Of a DNA stretch of 64,000 bases, positions 34,213 through 43,945 are shown piece by piece. Position numbers and translations under genes: made by a program. Position 1 is the first letter of the stretch; every line of letters begins with the position of its first letter. The notes under the pieces are model-generated. The model saw only the letters and a list, made by a program, of their open reading frames with translations, ran no database searches and was not told where the DNA came from. Location of the stretch: NCBI RefSeq assembly GCF_009696145.1, contig NZ_VUMO01000004.1:1-64000 (forward strand), read 5' to 3'. Source of the stretch: Pseudoramibacter porci (GTDB taxonomy: Bacteria; Bacillota; Clostridia; Eubacteriales; Eubacteriaceae).

Positions 34213-34238
34213 AACAGACTGTCAAGTCTGTTTTTTTT
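34213..34238 (+). terminator. Terminator of tRNA-Leu
   Basis: AACAGACT pairs with AGTCTGTT around GTCA, followed by a T run. On the minus strand the A run is on the wrong side for a strong stop of the gene at 34250. Confidence 0.88.
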
Positions 34239-34249
34239 ATGCGCATTTA

Positions 34250-34633
34250 TCATGCGCGAATCACAGAAGTCGGCACGCCGAGACATTTGACTTGATCTTT
34301 CGGGTAACTGACGGATTTGGGATCGAGCTCATTGCGATCGATCAGTTTGACCTTTTTCGCACCGAATTTGATTTGCTTCAGGCAAACCGTATCGTCTGGC
34401 AGCAGCACCAGCGCGTCGCCGACGACAGAAGTCTCCGGATTTTCGCCCAGCTTGACAATCACGAGATCACCTTTGGTGTAGCGGTCGTACATGGTGTTGT
34501 CTTTGACCGAAACGTAGACGTAATCCTGTCCGTTTTTGTGAATTTTCGGGATTTCTTCCCAAGTAGTTTCTTCTAAATCAGCAAGGTAAGGGTTGGAAGG
34601 CGCAAAAGCGGCCACGTTGTGAACCCATTTCAT
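34250..34633 (-). CDS. S24-like protein without DNA-binding domain (127 aa)
   Basis: A stand-alone LexA/UmuD-type S24 fold. Start at 34633: AAAGGAG is 9 bases upstream; an ATG three codons earlier touches that site. The region KDNTMYDRYTKGDLVIVK (about 44-61) matches the nucleophile block GDSM-P-x-GD-x-V but with Thr47 for Ser. The general-base block VCLKQIKF keeps Lys86. There is no helix-turn-helix; about 35 unfamiliar N-terminal residues (MKWVHNVAAFAPSNPYLADL) come first. It is not a UmuD next to a polymerase: no UmuC lies nearby. The minus-strand TATAAT at 34674-34679 may be its -10 box. Function unknown. Confidence 0.75.
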   Translation of the reverse strand: MKWVHNVAAFAPSNPYLADLEETTWEEIPKIHKNGQDYVYVSVKDNTMYDRYTKGDLVIVKLGENPETSVVGDALVLLPDDTVCLKQIKFGAKKVKLIDRNELDPKSVSYPKDQVKCLGVPTSVIRA

Positions 34634-34654
34634 GGTATGCATCTCCTTTTGTCT

Positions 34655-34683
34655 TTGAAATTGTATCCAAGTCATTATAACAT
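34655..34683 (+). promoter_or_regulatory. Candidate promoter of the GH25 gene
   Basis: TTGAAA (34655-34660), 17 bp, TAACAT (34678-34683). It lies in the gap between divergent genes and overlaps a minus-strand TATAAT, so the two transcripts may compete. Confidence 0.5.
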
Positions 34684-34766
34684 AAAGATTTTTTAAGGAA
34701 TGGCGTTTATACTAAAAAAATTGAGATTATGGTACATAAGTCATTTGCGCAAATCAGGAGATCGAA

Positions 34767-35537
34767 ATGGAGCCAACATCGGATCAGCATACAGCGTTAT
34801 CTATAAAGAAGAAACTCAAAAGTCATTGGAAAGCGATTCTAATTGTGGCGGTTGCAGTTGTGATTTCGGTGACGATCGCCATTGTAGTTACAACGATTCA
34901 AAATGACAAAGAAATGGTTCGCGGCATTGACGTCTCAGCCTATCAAGGTGAGATCGACTGGGAGAAAATCGCCAATCAAGGTTATAAATTTGCATATATC
35001 AAAGCGACAGAGGGTACAACTCATATCGATAAGCAATTTAAAACAAATTGGGATGGCGCCAAAGACGCAGGTCTTTACCGCGGCGCGTATTTCTTCTTAA
35101 CTTTAAACAAAAGCGGTGCGGCCCAGGCCGCACATTTCTTAAAAACGGTGCCGTCAGATGAGAAAGCGCTGCCGGCCGTCATTGACTTCGAACTTTACGG
35201 TGATTATCTTAAAAAGCTGCCGAGTCAGGAGAAAATCAACAGTATTTTAAAACCGGCCATTCGAAAAATCAAGGCTAAAACGGGGAAAAACCCGATCATT
35301 TACACCAATTACAACACATATAATCAATACATGAAAAGTAGTTACCAGGGGATTGCAATTTGGATTTGCGATTTGTCCAACACATCGCCGAAGCTTTCCG
35401 GCGGCCATCAATGGGTATTCTGGCAGCATACACAAAGAGGCTTTATTGATGGGATTCATAATGGCGATCAGCAATTCGTCGATCTCGACATTTACAACGG
35501 CAATTACAAACAATTTAAAAAATTTGTGAAACAATAA
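34767..35537 (+). CDS. Membrane-anchored GH25 muramidase
   Basis: Lysozyme-type enzyme cutting the MurNAc-GlcNAc bond of peptidoglycan. An N-terminal cytoplasmic tail of about 21 residues leads into a helix (about 22-44) that should hold it on the outer face of the membrane. The GH25 barrel fills 50-256: GIDVSAYQGEIDW (catalytic Asp near 55), YIKATEGTTH, and the acid pair in VIDFELYG (about 139-146). It has no lectin or wall-binding module, unlike the large GH25 at 61083. AGGAG precedes the ATG by 7 bases. Next to it are an S24-like gene (divergent) and malic enzyme (20 bases downstream). Confidence 0.92.
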   Translation: MEPTSDQHTALSIKKKLKSHWKAILIVAVAVVISVTIAIVVTTIQNDKEMVRGIDVSAYQGEIDWEKIANQGYKFAYIKATEGTTHIDKQFKTNWDGAKDAGLYRGAYFFLTLNKSGAAQAAHFLKTVPSDEKALPAVIDFELYGDYLKKLPSQEKINSILKPAIRKIKAKTGKNPIIYTNYNTYNQYMKSSYQGIAIWICDLSNTSPKLSGGHQWVFWQHTQRGFIDGIHNGDQQFVDLDIYNGNYKQFKKFVKQ

Positions 35538-35557
35538 AAGAGAAAAAGGAGAATAAA

Positions 35558-36730
35558 GTGGATTATCAGCAAGAAGCTTTAAAAGTACACAAGGCACATC
35601 ATGGAAAGATTTCAGTCGAATCAAAGCTCTCGGTAACTAATCAGGATGAACTCAGCATCGCTTACACGCCAGGCGTCGCGGAACCTTGCCGCAAGATCGC
35701 GCAGAATCCCGACGATGTTTATACATACACGGCTAAAAGCAATTTGGTTGCTGTTTTGTCCGATGGTTCAGCTGTGCTTGGTCTGGGCAATATTGGCGGC
35801 GAAGCGGCGATGCCGGTCATGGAAGGCAAGGCCGTTTTGTTCAAAGAATTCGGCGGCGTTGACGCGTTCCCAATCTGCCTATCGACTCAGGATCCTGACG
35901 AAATTGTTGAAACGGGCATTCGCATTGCACCGACTTTCGGTGGGATCAACCTAGAGGATATTTGTGCGCCAAAATGCTTCGAAGTTGAAGAAAAGCTGCA
36001 GGCAGCGCTGGACATTCCGGTGTTCCACGACGATCAGCACGGCACCGCCATTGTCGTCGCCTCGGGTATGATCAACGCGATGCGCGTCGTTGGTAAACGC
36101 CTCGAAGACGTCACTATTGTCATTAATGGATCGGGCTCTGCCGGTACGGCCATTGCGAAAATGCTCATCAATATGGGGGTTGGCGATTTGATTATGTCAG
36201 ACATTAATGGGATTTTGACCCGGGACAATCCAGATTTGAACCCCTACATGCGTTGGTTGGCGGAACACTCGAACAAAAACGACCGTCACGGCAATCTGGC
36301 CGACGCAATGAAAGGCGCCGATGCGTTTATCGGCGTGTCAGCGCCGAATATCGTCACCGAAGAAATGGTCGCGTCCATGAACGACGATGCAGTGGTCTTT
36401 GCTATGGCGAACCCGGTGCCGGAAATCATGCCAGACCTTGCGAAAAAGGCAGGCGCCCGTGTCGTGGGGACTGGCCGTTCGGATTATCCCAATCAGATTA
36501 ACAATGTTTTGGCGTTCCCGGGTATTTTCAGAGGCGCGCTCGACGTTCGGGCGAAACGGATCACCGAATCAATGAAGCAGGCGGCGGCTTACGCCATCGC
36601 AGGCATTGTCACAGACGAAGAACGGGACGAAGAACATGTGATCCCCAACCCGTTTAATCCGGAAGTGGCGAAAGCCGTGGCTAAGGCTGTCAGCGAAACC
36701 TGGCTGAAGGAACATCCGGTCAACGATTGA
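35558..36730 (+). CDS. Malic enzyme (NAD(P)-dependent, short type)
   Basis: Oxidatively decarboxylates malate to pyruvate. GTG start with AAAGGAG 6 bases upstream. Motifs are AYTPGVAEPC near 34-43 (catalytic Tyr), GNIGGEAAMPVMEGKA, the catalytic Lys in GGVDAFPICL-type region, the acid pair in EDICAPKCFE, FHDDQHGTA, and a Rossmann loop GSGSAGTAIA (about 190-199). At 390 residues it is the two-domain short form, without a phosphotransacetylase tail. Coenzyme choice cannot be told from the loop alone; SDINGIL after the second strand suggests NAD. It lies 8 bases before topA. Confidence 0.95.
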   Translation: MDYQQEALKVHKAHHGKISVESKLSVTNQDELSIAYTPGVAEPCRKIAQNPDDVYTYTAKSNLVAVLSDGSAVLGLGNIGGEAAMPVMEGKAVLFKEFGGVDAFPICLSTQDPDEIVETGIRIAPTFGGINLEDICAPKCFEVEEKLQAALDIPVFHDDQHGTAIVVASGMINAMRVVGKRLEDVTIVINGSGSAGTAIAKMLINMGVGDLIMSDINGILTRDNPDLNPYMRWLAEHSNKNDRHGNLADAMKGADAFIGVSAPNIVTEEMVASMNDDAVVFAMANPVPEIMPDLAKKAGARVVGTGRSDYPNQINNVLAFPGIFRGALDVRAKRITESMKQAAAYAIAGIVTDEERDEEHVIPNPFNPEVAKAVAKAVSETWLKEHPVND

Positions 36731-36738
36731 GGTGTGTC

Positions 36739-38823
36739 ATGCGGACATTGGTTATTGTAGAATCGCCGGCTAAGGCGAAGACGATAAAAAAACAACTGCC
36801 CAAGGGCTATCAAGTCGAAGCGACCATGGGACACGTCATCGATTTGCCGAAGAGCCGCTTGGGTATCGACGTCGACAATGATTTCCAACCGGATTACATC
36901 ACCATTCGCGGTAAAGGAAAACTTTTGGCGCAGCTCAAGAAAGATGCAAAGAAAAGCGACCGTGTGCTCCTGGCCACTGACCCGGACCGCGAAGGCGAAG
37001 CAATTTCATGGCATGTGGCTAACACCTTGGGAATTGACCCGAACAGTCCGTGCCGAATCGAGTTTCACGAAATCACCAAGCGGGCGATTAACGAAGCGAT
37101 CGATCACGTCCGCGCGGTGGATATGGATCTTGTCAACGCCCAGCAGGCGAGACGGGAATTGGATCGCCTGGTCGGGTATTCGATCAGCCCCTTCCTTTGG
37201 AAAAAAGTACGTAGAGGGTTAAGCGCTGGCCGCGTGCAGTCGGTGGTAACCCGGATCATTGTCGATCGGGAAAAGGAAATCGAATCTTTTGTCCCGGAAG
37301 AATATTGGAATCTCGATTTGGACGTCACCAAAGGGGGAGATGATCGTGAGTTTCTGGCGGTTTTCTATTCGGAAGACGGCCAAACGAAGAAAATTCCGGA
37401 CGCAAAAGAGGCGGACCGACTGGAAGCCATCGTCAAAGCCCACCAGGATATGACAGTCGTCGCTGTACAGAAGAAAAAAAATCAGCAGCGTCCGCCCCTG
37501 CCTTTTACAACCAGCACCTTGCAGCAGACGGCGTACAAGGCCCTAGGGTTTACGAGCCGCCGAACCATGAGCATCGCGCAGCGCTTGTACGAAAGTGGCC
37601 GCGTGACTTACATTCGTACGGACTCGACCCGTCTGGCGCCGGAGGCTGTGGACGAAGCGAAGCAGTACATCACAGAAAATTACGGCGAAAAGTATTTAAA
37701 CAAGCAGCACCGCGCGGCAAAAAAAAATAAAAACATCCAAGACGCCCACGAAGCCATTCGTCCGGCGTCATTGTTTAACACGCCGGAGCAGCTGCGCGCC
37801 CAGCTGGAGCCGGAGGATTATAAATTGTATCGACTCATTTGGCAGCGGATGGTCGCCAGTCAGATGGCGCCTGCCGTCTATGACGTGACACGGGCTGACA
37901 TTGCCTGTGGTCCTTTGATTTTCAGGGTCAAGGGCGACACCATGCAATTTGATGGGTTTACGAAAGCCATGCCTTCTGCAGCGAGAAAAGATAATCCTCT
38001 GCCAGTTCTTGAAGAAGGGGATAGGGTCCATCTGGAAAAGATTCACAAAGAGCAAAAATTCACTAATCCGCCGGCGCGCTACAACGAAGCGTCATTAATC
38101 AAGCTCCTCGAAGAACGGGGGATTGGCCGGCCGAGTACCTACGCGCCGACCATTGCGACGATCAAGAGCCGCAATTACGTTGAAACAGAGAACAAACGGT
38201 TTAAACCGACGGAACTCGGCATCACAGTGACCCAAATGATGGAAGATTATTTCCCAGATATCGTCGATCAGCAGTTTACGGCGAAAATGGAAACTGAGCT
38301 CGATAACGTGGCTAACGGCACAGAAAACTGGGTGAAGGTCATGAGAGAATTTTACGGCCCATTCAAAGCTGAATTGGATCACGCTCAGGTGCACGCGGAT
38401 AAAATCGAAATTAAAGAAGAAGTCACGGATGTAATCTGCGATAAATGCGGGGCGCACATGGTGGTTAAAGAGGGCCGATACGGCAAATTCCTTGCCTGTC
38501 CCAATTACCCGGAATGTAAAAACACGAAGCCTTATTTTGAAAAAACCGGTGGCATCTGTCCCAAATGCGGCGGCGATCTGGTTAAGCGTAAATCGAAAAA
38601 GGGTCGGACCTTTTACGGGTGCAGCAATTATCCGACTTGCGATTTTGTGACGTGGGACAAGCCGGTGGCGGAAAAATGTCCGACTTGCGGCAATACCATG
38701 TTCCAAAAAGGATTGGGAAAACGCAAACGTGTGTACTGTCTCCAATGTGAAGGAGAGCCGGACAAACATCGGAAGGGCAGCAAATCAAGTGAAGAGACAG
38801 AAAAAAGGAGAAAAATATGTTAA
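36739..38823 (+). CDS. topA: DNA topoisomerase I
   Basis: Type IA topoisomerase that relaxes negative supercoils. TOPRIM domain with [10 protein letters not shown] (N-terminus) and [12 protein letters not shown] (about 80-91). The catalytic Tyr is in [10 protein letters not shown] (about 290-299), and [17 protein letters not shown] is also conserved. Three C-terminal zinc ribbons: CDKCGAHM with [15 protein letters not shown] with CSNYPTC, and a last one CPTCG with CLQC. The start at 36739 follows GAGGTG; the frame is open 12 bases further up but without a site. 694 residues. It overlaps hslV by 7 bases. Confidence 0.97.
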   Translation: MRTLVIVESPAKAKTIKKQLPKGYQVEATMGHVIDLPKSRLGIDVDNDFQPDYITIRGKGKLLAQLKKDAKKSDRVLLATDPDREGEAISWHVANTLGIDPNSPCRIEFHEITKRAINEAIDHVRAVDMDLVNAQQARRELDRLVGYSISPFLWKKVRRGLSAGRVQSVVTRIIVDREKEIESFVPEEYWNLDLDVTKGGDDREFLAVFYSEDGQTKKIPDAKEADRLEAIVKAHQDMTVVAVQKKKNQQRPPLPFTTSTLQQTAYKALGFTSRRTMSIAQRLYESGRVTYIRTDSTRLAPEAVDEAKQYITENYGEKYLNKQHRAAKKNKNIQDAHEAIRPASLFNTPEQLRAQLEPEDYKLYRLIWQRMVASQMAPAVYDVTRADIACGPLIFRVKGDTMQFDGFTKAMPSAARKDNPLPVLEEGDRVHLEKIHKEQKFTNPPARYNEASLIKLLEERGIGRPSTYAPTIATIKSRNYVETENKRFKPTELGITVTQMMEDYFPDIVDQQFTAKMETELDNVANGTENWVKVMREFYGPFKAELDHAQVHADKIEIKEEVTDVICDKCGAHMVVKEGRYGKFLACPNYPECKNTKPYFEKTGGICPKCGGDLVKRKSKKGRTFYGCSNYPTCDFVTWDKPVAEKCPTCGNTMFQKGLGKRKRVYCLQCEGEPDKHRKGSKSSEETEKRRKIC

Positions 38824-39374
38824 GAGCAACAACAATCGTCGGCATTCGGCATAACGGGAAAGTGGCCATTGCCGGAGACGGACAAGTCACTATGGGCGAA
38901 AGCGTGATCATGAAAGCGACAGCCCAAAAGGTCAGAAAGCTTTACAACGGCAAGGTGCTGGCTGGCTTTGCCGGCTCTGTCGCGGACGCTTTCACGCTGT
39001 GTGAAATGTTTGAACACAAATTGGAAGAGTACAATGGCAATTTAAAAAGGGCAGCCGTCGAATTGGCCAAAGACTGGCGCCAGGACAAGGTCATGCGCAA
39101 ACTGGAAGCACTGTTAATCGTCATGAACGAAGAAACGCTTTTGATTCTTTCGGGCAACGGCGAAGTTGTCGAACCCGATGACGAAATCGCTGCCATTGGC
39201 TCCGGTGGCAATTACGCATTGGCGGCAGCCAGAGCACTCAAAGCCCATTCCGATTTGGATGCACCTCAGATTGCGGAAGAAGCCCTGAAAATCGCATCGG
39301 GCATCTGCGTGTACACCAATGACCACATTAAGGTATTGACACTGGACGATCAGGGAGACACAGACGATGAGTAA
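38817..39374 (+). CDS. hslV: ATP-dependent protease subunit HslV
   Basis: Peptidase of the HslUV (ClpYQ) proteasome-like machine in the cytoplasm. The N-terminal propeptide is only MLRA; cleavage exposes the catalytic Thr of [35 protein letters not shown] and [16 protein letters not shown] are typical. At 185 residues it is slightly longer than the 175-180 of many homologues, the extra lying at the acidic C-terminus. AAGGAG lies inside topA. It overlaps hslU by 8 bases. Confidence 0.97.
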   Translation: MLRATTIVGIRHNGKVAIAGDGQVTMGESVIMKATAQKVRKLYNGKVLAGFAGSVADAFTLCEMFEHKLEEYNGNLKRAAVELAKDWRQDKVMRKLEALLIVMNEETLLILSGNGEVVEPDDEIAAIGSGGNYALAAARALKAHSDLDAPQIAEEALKIASGICVYTNDHIKVLTLDDQGDTDDE

Positions 39375-40806
39375 AACAAGAACGAAGGCGGAGCTGACGC
39401 CGAGGGTGATCGTTCAGGAGCTGAACCGCTACATCATCGGACAGGACAAGGCCAAAAAAGCGGTCGCCATCGCCATCCGCAACCGTTACCGCCGTTCATT
39501 GCTGCCCGAAGAGATTCGCGACGAAATCACGCCGAAAAACATCATTCTCATGGGGCCGACCGGTGTCGGGAAGACCGAAATAGCCAGACGGCTGGCGAAG
39601 CTGGTCTCTGCCCCTTTTATCAAAGTCGAAGCGACGAAGTTCACGGAAGTGGGCTATGTCGGTCGGGACGTGGAATCGATGGTCCGCGATCTCGTGACGA
39701 CCTCGATTCGCATGGTTAAGCAGCAGAAAATGGACGAAGTTCGGGAAAGAGCAGAAGAACGCGCCAACGACATGATTCTGGATATTCTCGTGCCACAGCA
39801 TAAGAAACAGAAAAAAGAAGAAAAGCTGGTCAATCCCTTTGAACTCCTTTCTGGAAATGGAACGTTCAATCAGTCAGATGATGCCAGCAGCCCGGCGTCT
39901 GAAGCGGAATCCGCTGAAATCGCAACGCGCCGCGGCGATATCCGCAGAGATCTCTTAGCTGGGAAACTCGAGGACGAACGGATTGAAGTGGAACTCGACG
40001 ACGACGCGACCAAATCCATCGGTGTGATGGCTGGCATGAGCGAAGACATGAGTATCGAAATCGGCAATATTTTTGACGGGCTGATGCCGGGCGGCAAGAA
40101 AAAGAAAAAACGGACCATGAAAATTTCAGAAGCCCGCAAGGCCTTTGCCAACCAGGAAGCTCAAAAGATGATCGACATGGACGAAGTCAACGAAGTCGGC
40201 ATCCGCGAAGCTGAACAAAACGGCATCATCTTTATTGACGAAATCGACAAAATCATCGACAACGGTGCGAGCCACGGCGGCCCAGACGTCTCGAGAGAAG
40301 GGGTCCAGCGGGATATCCTGCCGATTGTTGAAGGCAGCACGGTCAATACAAAATACGGACCGGTTAAAACGGACTTCATGCTGTTCATCGGGGCCGGCGC
40401 CTTCAATGTCGCGAACGTCGAGGATATGATTCCTGAACTTCAGGGGCGCTTCCCGGTCTCGGTCCACTTGGACAGCTTGACAGAAGACGATTTCGTCAAG
40501 ATTTTGACGCAGCCGGAAAACGCCATCGTGAAGCAGTACACCTATTTGATGCGCACCGAAGGCATTGAAATGAAATTCGAAGAAGATGCGCTGAGAGAAG
40601 TGGCGGCCATCGCGTTCCAGCAGAATGAAGAAGATGAAAACATTGGGGCCCGCCGGCTGCACACGGTTTTCGAAGAGCTTCTCGAAGAAATCTCCTTCTA
40701 TGCCAGCGATTACGACGAAGACACTTTCACGGTCACGAAAGGCTACGTCGACTCGGTGTTTAAACCGAAGGATAGCGAAAAAAGCTACGAAAAATATTTG
40801 ATTTAA
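39367..40806 (+). CDS. hslU: ATP-dependent protease ATPase subunit HslU
   Basis: AAA+ unfoldase partner of Hsl[21 protein letters not shown] near 20-39, Walker [10 protein letters not shown] (about 60-68), the [16 protein letters not shown] pore-region helix, Walker [11 protein letters not shown] (about 288-297), and sensor residues near QGRFPVSV. The inserted I domain (about 110-240) has a KKKKKR stretch. The final residues SYEKYLI are the C-terminal tail that docks into HslV. CodY, often next in Firmicutes, is absent; rpsB follows. Confidence 0.97.
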   Translation: MSKTRTKAELTPRVIVQELNRYIIGQDKAKKAVAIAIRNRYRRSLLPEEIRDEITPKNIILMGPTGVGKTEIARRLAKLVSAPFIKVEATKFTEVGYVGRDVESMVRDLVTTSIRMVKQQKMDEVRERAEERANDMILDILVPQHKKQKKEEKLVNPFELLSGNGTFNQSDDASSPASEAESAEIATRRGDIRRDLLAGKLEDERIEVELDDDATKSIGVMAGMSEDMSIEIGNIFDGLMPGGKKKKKRTMKISEARKAFANQEAQKMIDMDEVNEVGIREAEQNGIIFIDEIDKIIDNGASHGGPDVSREGVQRDILPIVEGSTVNTKYGPVKTDFMLFIGAGAFNVANVEDMIPELQGRFPVSVHLDSLTEDDFVKILTQPENAIVKQYTYLMRTEGIEMKFEEDALREVAAIAFQQNEEDENIGARRLHTVFEELLEEISFYASDYDEDTFTVTKGYVDSVFKPKDSEKSYEKYLI

Positions 40807-40807
40807 C

Positions 40808-40836
40808 TTGCAAAGCCTACGGGATTAGGATATACT
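40808..40836 (+). promoter_or_regulatory. Promoter of rpsB-tsf
   Basis: TTGCAA (40808-40813), 17 bp, TATACT (40831-40836), beginning 2 bases after the hslU stop. It leaves a leader of about 95 bases before rpsB. No known ribosomal leader motif is recognisable. Confidence 0.8.
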
Positions 40837-40937
40837 GTACAAGTTGTGAATATACACATTTCCTGAGGAATGCGCTGGTGCTCTACAAGTCGCGCGCTCC
40901 GTTGAAGGACATGGAAGAAAAACCAGGAGGTACAAAA

Positions 40938-41699
40938 ATGGCTATTGTCACAATGAAACAATTATTGGAAGCTGGTGTCCACTTCGGTCATCAGACACGC
41001 AGATGGAACCCGAAGATGAAACCTTACATCTTCACAGAAAGAAACGGGATTTACATCATCGACTTACAGCAGACGGTCACCATGGTTGGCGACGCCTACA
41101 ATTTCGTCCGCGATTTAGCTGCTGACGGCAAACACATTTTATTCGTCGGAACGAAGAAACAGGCGCAGAACAGCATTGAAGCTGAAGCAAAACGCTGCGG
41201 CGAATATTACGTCAATCACCGCTGGCTCGGCGGCACACTGACCAACTGGGAAACCATCAATAAACGAATCAACCGTCTCAAAGATCTGAAACGGATGGAA
41301 GAAGACGGCACCTTTGATCTGCTGCCGAAGAAAGAAGTTATCGGTCTTGTCCGTGAACGCGAAAAACTGCAGAAATTCCTCGGCGGGATCGAAGACATGG
41401 ACGGCATGCCGGGTGCAATTGTCGTGATCGACTGCAAGAAAGAAGCGATCGCAATCCGCGAAGCTCAGAAACTCGGTATTCCAATCGTCAGTATTGTCGA
41501 TACCAACTGCGATCCGGACGATGTCGACTACATCATCCCGGGGAATGACGACGCGATTCGCGCCATTGCATTGATCCTGCGCATTCTGGCCGATGCGGTC
41601 ATCGAAGGCAAACAGGGACAGACACCGGCTGAAGAACAGGAAGAAGACGTTCCGGTTTCAGCAGCAGAAGCAGAAGCTGAAGAAGCTGACGCTGAATAA
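40938..41699 (+). CDS. rpsB: 30S ribosomal protein S2
   Basis: Binds the head-body junction of the small subunit. ATG 40938 has CAGGAGG 8 bases upstream; in-frame codons extend 60 bases further without a site. 253 residues: [45 protein letters not shown], and [20 protein letters not shown] are family hallmarks. The last 25 residues are Glu and Ala rich, as is common. It forms a two-gene operon with tsf. Confidence 0.98.
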   Translation: MAIVTMKQLLEAGVHFGHQTRRWNPKMKPYIFTERNGIYIIDLQQTVTMVGDAYNFVRDLAADGKHILFVGTKKQAQNSIEAEAKRCGEYYVNHRWLGGTLTNWETINKRINRLKDLKRMEEDGTFDLLPKKEVIGLVREREKLQKFLGGIEDMDGMPGAIVVIDCKKEAIAIREAQKLGIPIVSIVDTNCDPDDVDYIIPGNDDAIRAIALILRILADAVIEGKQGQTPAEEQEEDVPVSAAEAEAEEADAE

Positions 41700-41731
41700 G
41701 CTTTTTACTTGATCTTGGAGGAAATATTTCA

Positions 41732-42382
41732 ATGAAAATTACAGCACAGATGGTTAAGGAACTCCGTGAAAAAACGGGTTCCGGCATGATGGACTGCAAG
41801 AAGGCCTTGGCTGAAGCTGACGGCGATATGGAACAAGCGATCGTCATCCTGCGCGAAAAGGGCATGGCAAAGACTGCTAAAAAAGCGGATAGAATCGCAG
41901 CTGAAGGGGTTGTCGCTTCTTACATTCACATGGGCGGCCGCATTGGCGCGATGGTTGAAATCAACTGCGAAACTGACTTTGTTGCACAGACTGACAAGTT
42001 TCAGCGCTTTGCTAAGGATGTTGCGATGCACATTGCAGCGGCAAATCCGAAATACTTAAACGAAGACGAAGTGCCGGAAGCGGAAGTTGCGAAAGAACGC
42101 GAAATCCTGAAGGTTCAGGCACTGAACGAAGGGAAGCCGGAAAAAATCGTTGAAAAAATGGTAGACGGCCGAATGAAGAAATTCTACAAGGAAATCTGTC
42201 TGCTGGATCAGCCTTACATCAAGGATCCGGACATGACGATCGGCGATCTGGTTAAAGAAATGATCATGGACATTGGCGAAAACGTCAAGATTCGTCGTTT
42301 TGCCCGTTTTGAAATGGGTGAAGGTCTCGAAAAGAAACAGGAAAACTTTGCAGAAGAAGTTGCCAAGCAGATGGGCGAATAA
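41732..42382 (+). CDS. tsf: Elongation factor Ts, short form
   Basis: Nucleotide exchange factor for EF-Tu. UBA-like N-terminus with [18 protein letters not shown], the EF-Tu contact motif [10 protein letters not shown] near 76-85, and one core domain. At 216 residues it is shorter than the roughly 290-300 of most Firmicutes and Proteobacteria, but near the size of the single-core forms known in several bacteria. TTGGAGGA precedes the ATG. A terminator follows directly. Confidence 0.96.
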   Translation: MKITAQMVKELREKTGSGMMDCKKALAEADGDMEQAIVILREKGMAKTAKKADRIAAEGVVASYIHMGGRIGAMVEINCETDFVAQTDKFQRFAKDVAMHIAAANPKYLNEDEVPEAEVAKEREILKVQALNEGKPEKIVEKMVDGRMKKFYKEICLLDQPYIKDPDMTIGDLVKEMIMDIGENVKIRRFARFEMGEGLEKKQENFAEEVAKQMGE

Positions 42383-42391
42383 TTGACAGTC

Positions 42392-42423
42392 AAACTCCGA
42401 GGCTTACGCTTCGGAGTTTTTTT
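42392..42423 (+). terminator. Terminator after tsf
   Basis: AAACTCCGA (42392-42400) pairs with TCGGAGTTT (42411-42419), followed by TTTT. It separates tsf from glmM. Confidence 0.88.
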
Positions 42424-42454
42424 GTCATAAAAAAGTTTAGGGAGACGAAAAGAA

Positions 42455-43846
42455 ATGGGAAAATATTTTGGGACGGACGGCTTCCGAGGTGAAGCGAACG
42501 TGACGTTGAGAGCGGAACATGCGTACCAAATCGGCCGTTTTTTGGGCTGGTATTACGGCGAATTGCGCAGACAAAAAGGCGATACAACAACGCCGCAGAT
42601 TGTCATTGGTAAAGACACGAGACGATCGAGCTACATGTTTGAATCAATGCTCGTCGGCGGGATCGTCGCTTCCGGGGCGGATGCGTATATTCTGCACGTC
42701 ACAACGACGCCGTCGGTCGCTTATGTAGCCCGGGTGGATCAGTTTGACTGCGGCATCATGATTTCCGCCAGCCACAATCCGTATTACGACAACGGGATCA
42801 AACTTATCAATCATAACGGTGAAAAAATGGATCCGGAAGTGATCGATTTAATCGAATCCTATATCGATGGCAGGCTAACCGTGTTCGGCAAATCCTGGGG
42901 TGCTGAGATTCCCAGGGCTAAACGGGACAAAATTGGGCGCTCCATTGATTACGCCTCCGGGCGCAACCGCTACATCGGTTATCTGATTTCTCTTGGCGTG
43001 TACTCTTTCAAGGGGTTAAAAGTAGCGCTGGATTGTGCCAATGGCTCATCCTGGAACATCGCGCCGTCCGTTTTCAACGCGTTGGGCGCGACCGTTTCGG
43101 TGATCAACGCCGATCCTGATGGGTTGAACATTAATGCCAATGCCGGTTCCACCCATATCGAAGGCCTTCAAAAATATGTGGTCGAACACGGGATGGACGT
43201 GGGCTTTGCTTACGACGGCGACGCTGATCGCTGCTTGGCAGTAGACGAAAAGGGAAACGTCGTGACTGGCGATCATATTTTGTATTTATACGGCCGTTAT
43301 ATGAAAGAACGGGATAAACTTGTCAACAATACGGTCGTGACGACAGTCATGTCTAATTTCGGTCTTTACAAAGCCTTTGATGAGCTTGGCATTGACTACG
43401 CCAAGACAAAGGTTGGCGACAAGTACGTCTACGAATACATGTCGGAACACGGCTGCCACATAGGCGGCGAACAGTCGGGCCACATCATCTTTTCGAAATA
43501 CGCCTCAACGGGCGACGGCATTTTGACCAGCCTTAAAATTATGCAGGCCATGATTGGACAAAAGAAAAAGCTGTCGGAAATTGTTGAACCGCTGTACATT
43601 TATCCGCAAGTTCTCAAAAATGTTCGCGTTGCCGATAAAGAAGCTGCGCAGAATGACCCGGATGTAAAATTAGCGGTGCAGCGCGTTGCTGAGACTTTGG
43701 GCGATACAGGTCGGATTCTCGTCAGACCGTCGGGGACAGAACCGCTCATCCGTGTCATGGTGGAAGCTGAAACCAAGGCACAGTGCGAAGAACTGGTGGA
43801 TTCGGTCATCAAGGTCATCCGCGACAAGGGCTTAGCTGCCGAATAA
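42455..43846 (+). CDS. glmM: Phosphoglucosamine mutase
   Basis: Converts glucosamine-6-P to glucosamine-1-P, the precursor of UDP-GlcNAc for wall and polysaccharide synthesis. GTDGFRGEAN (6-15), the phosphoserine loop SASHNPYYDNG (about 102-112), the metal loop DGDADR (about 250-255), the sugar loop GEQSGH (about 343-348) and the phosphate loop RPSGTEPLIRVM (about 425-436) are all intact. At 463 residues it is slightly longer than most GlmM, with a loop near 130-155. Only 31 bases separate it from the tsf terminator and no promoter is evident there. It sits just before the polysaccharide locus it would supply. Confidence 0.93.
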   Translation: MGKYFGTDGFRGEANVTLRAEHAYQIGRFLGWYYGELRRQKGDTTTPQIVIGKDTRRSSYMFESMLVGGIVASGADAYILHVTTTPSVAYVARVDQFDCGIMISASHNPYYDNGIKLINHNGEKMDPEVIDLIESYIDGRLTVFGKSWGAEIPRAKRDKIGRSIDYASGRNRYIGYLISLGVYSFKGLKVALDCANGSSWNIAPSVFNALGATVSVINADPDGLNINANAGSTHIEGLQKYVVEHGMDVGFAYDGDADRCLAVDEKGNVVTGDHILYLYGRYMKERDKLVNNTVVTTVMSNFGLYKAFDELGIDYAKTKVGDKYVYEYMSEHGCHIGGEQSGHIIFSKYASTGDGILTSLKIMQAMIGQKKKLSEIVEPLYIYPQVLKNVRVADKEAAQNDPDVKLAVQRVAETLGDTGRILVRPSGTEPLIRVMVEAETKAQCEELVDSVIKVIRDKGLAAE

Positions 43847-43873
43847 GGCTTAACAACAGATTAATTTGGTTTT

Positions 43874-43901
43874 TTGATTTTAACGCGAGCCGTGATATAA
43901 T
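43874..43901 (+). promoter_or_regulatory. Promoter of the polysaccharide locus
   Basis: TTGATT (43874-43879), 16 bp, and TGATATAAT, an extended -10 (TATAAT at 43896-43901). It lies 45 bases before the priming transferase gene. Confidence 0.8.
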
Positions 43902-43945
43902 ACACGCATACGATTAAAGAAGACAATTATTAGATCGGAGTATCC

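Noticed and set aside
40837-40937. Autoregulatory ribosomal leader before rpsB
   Set aside because: The leader length fits, but I could not draw a convincing conserved fold, so it is not listed as a separate feature.
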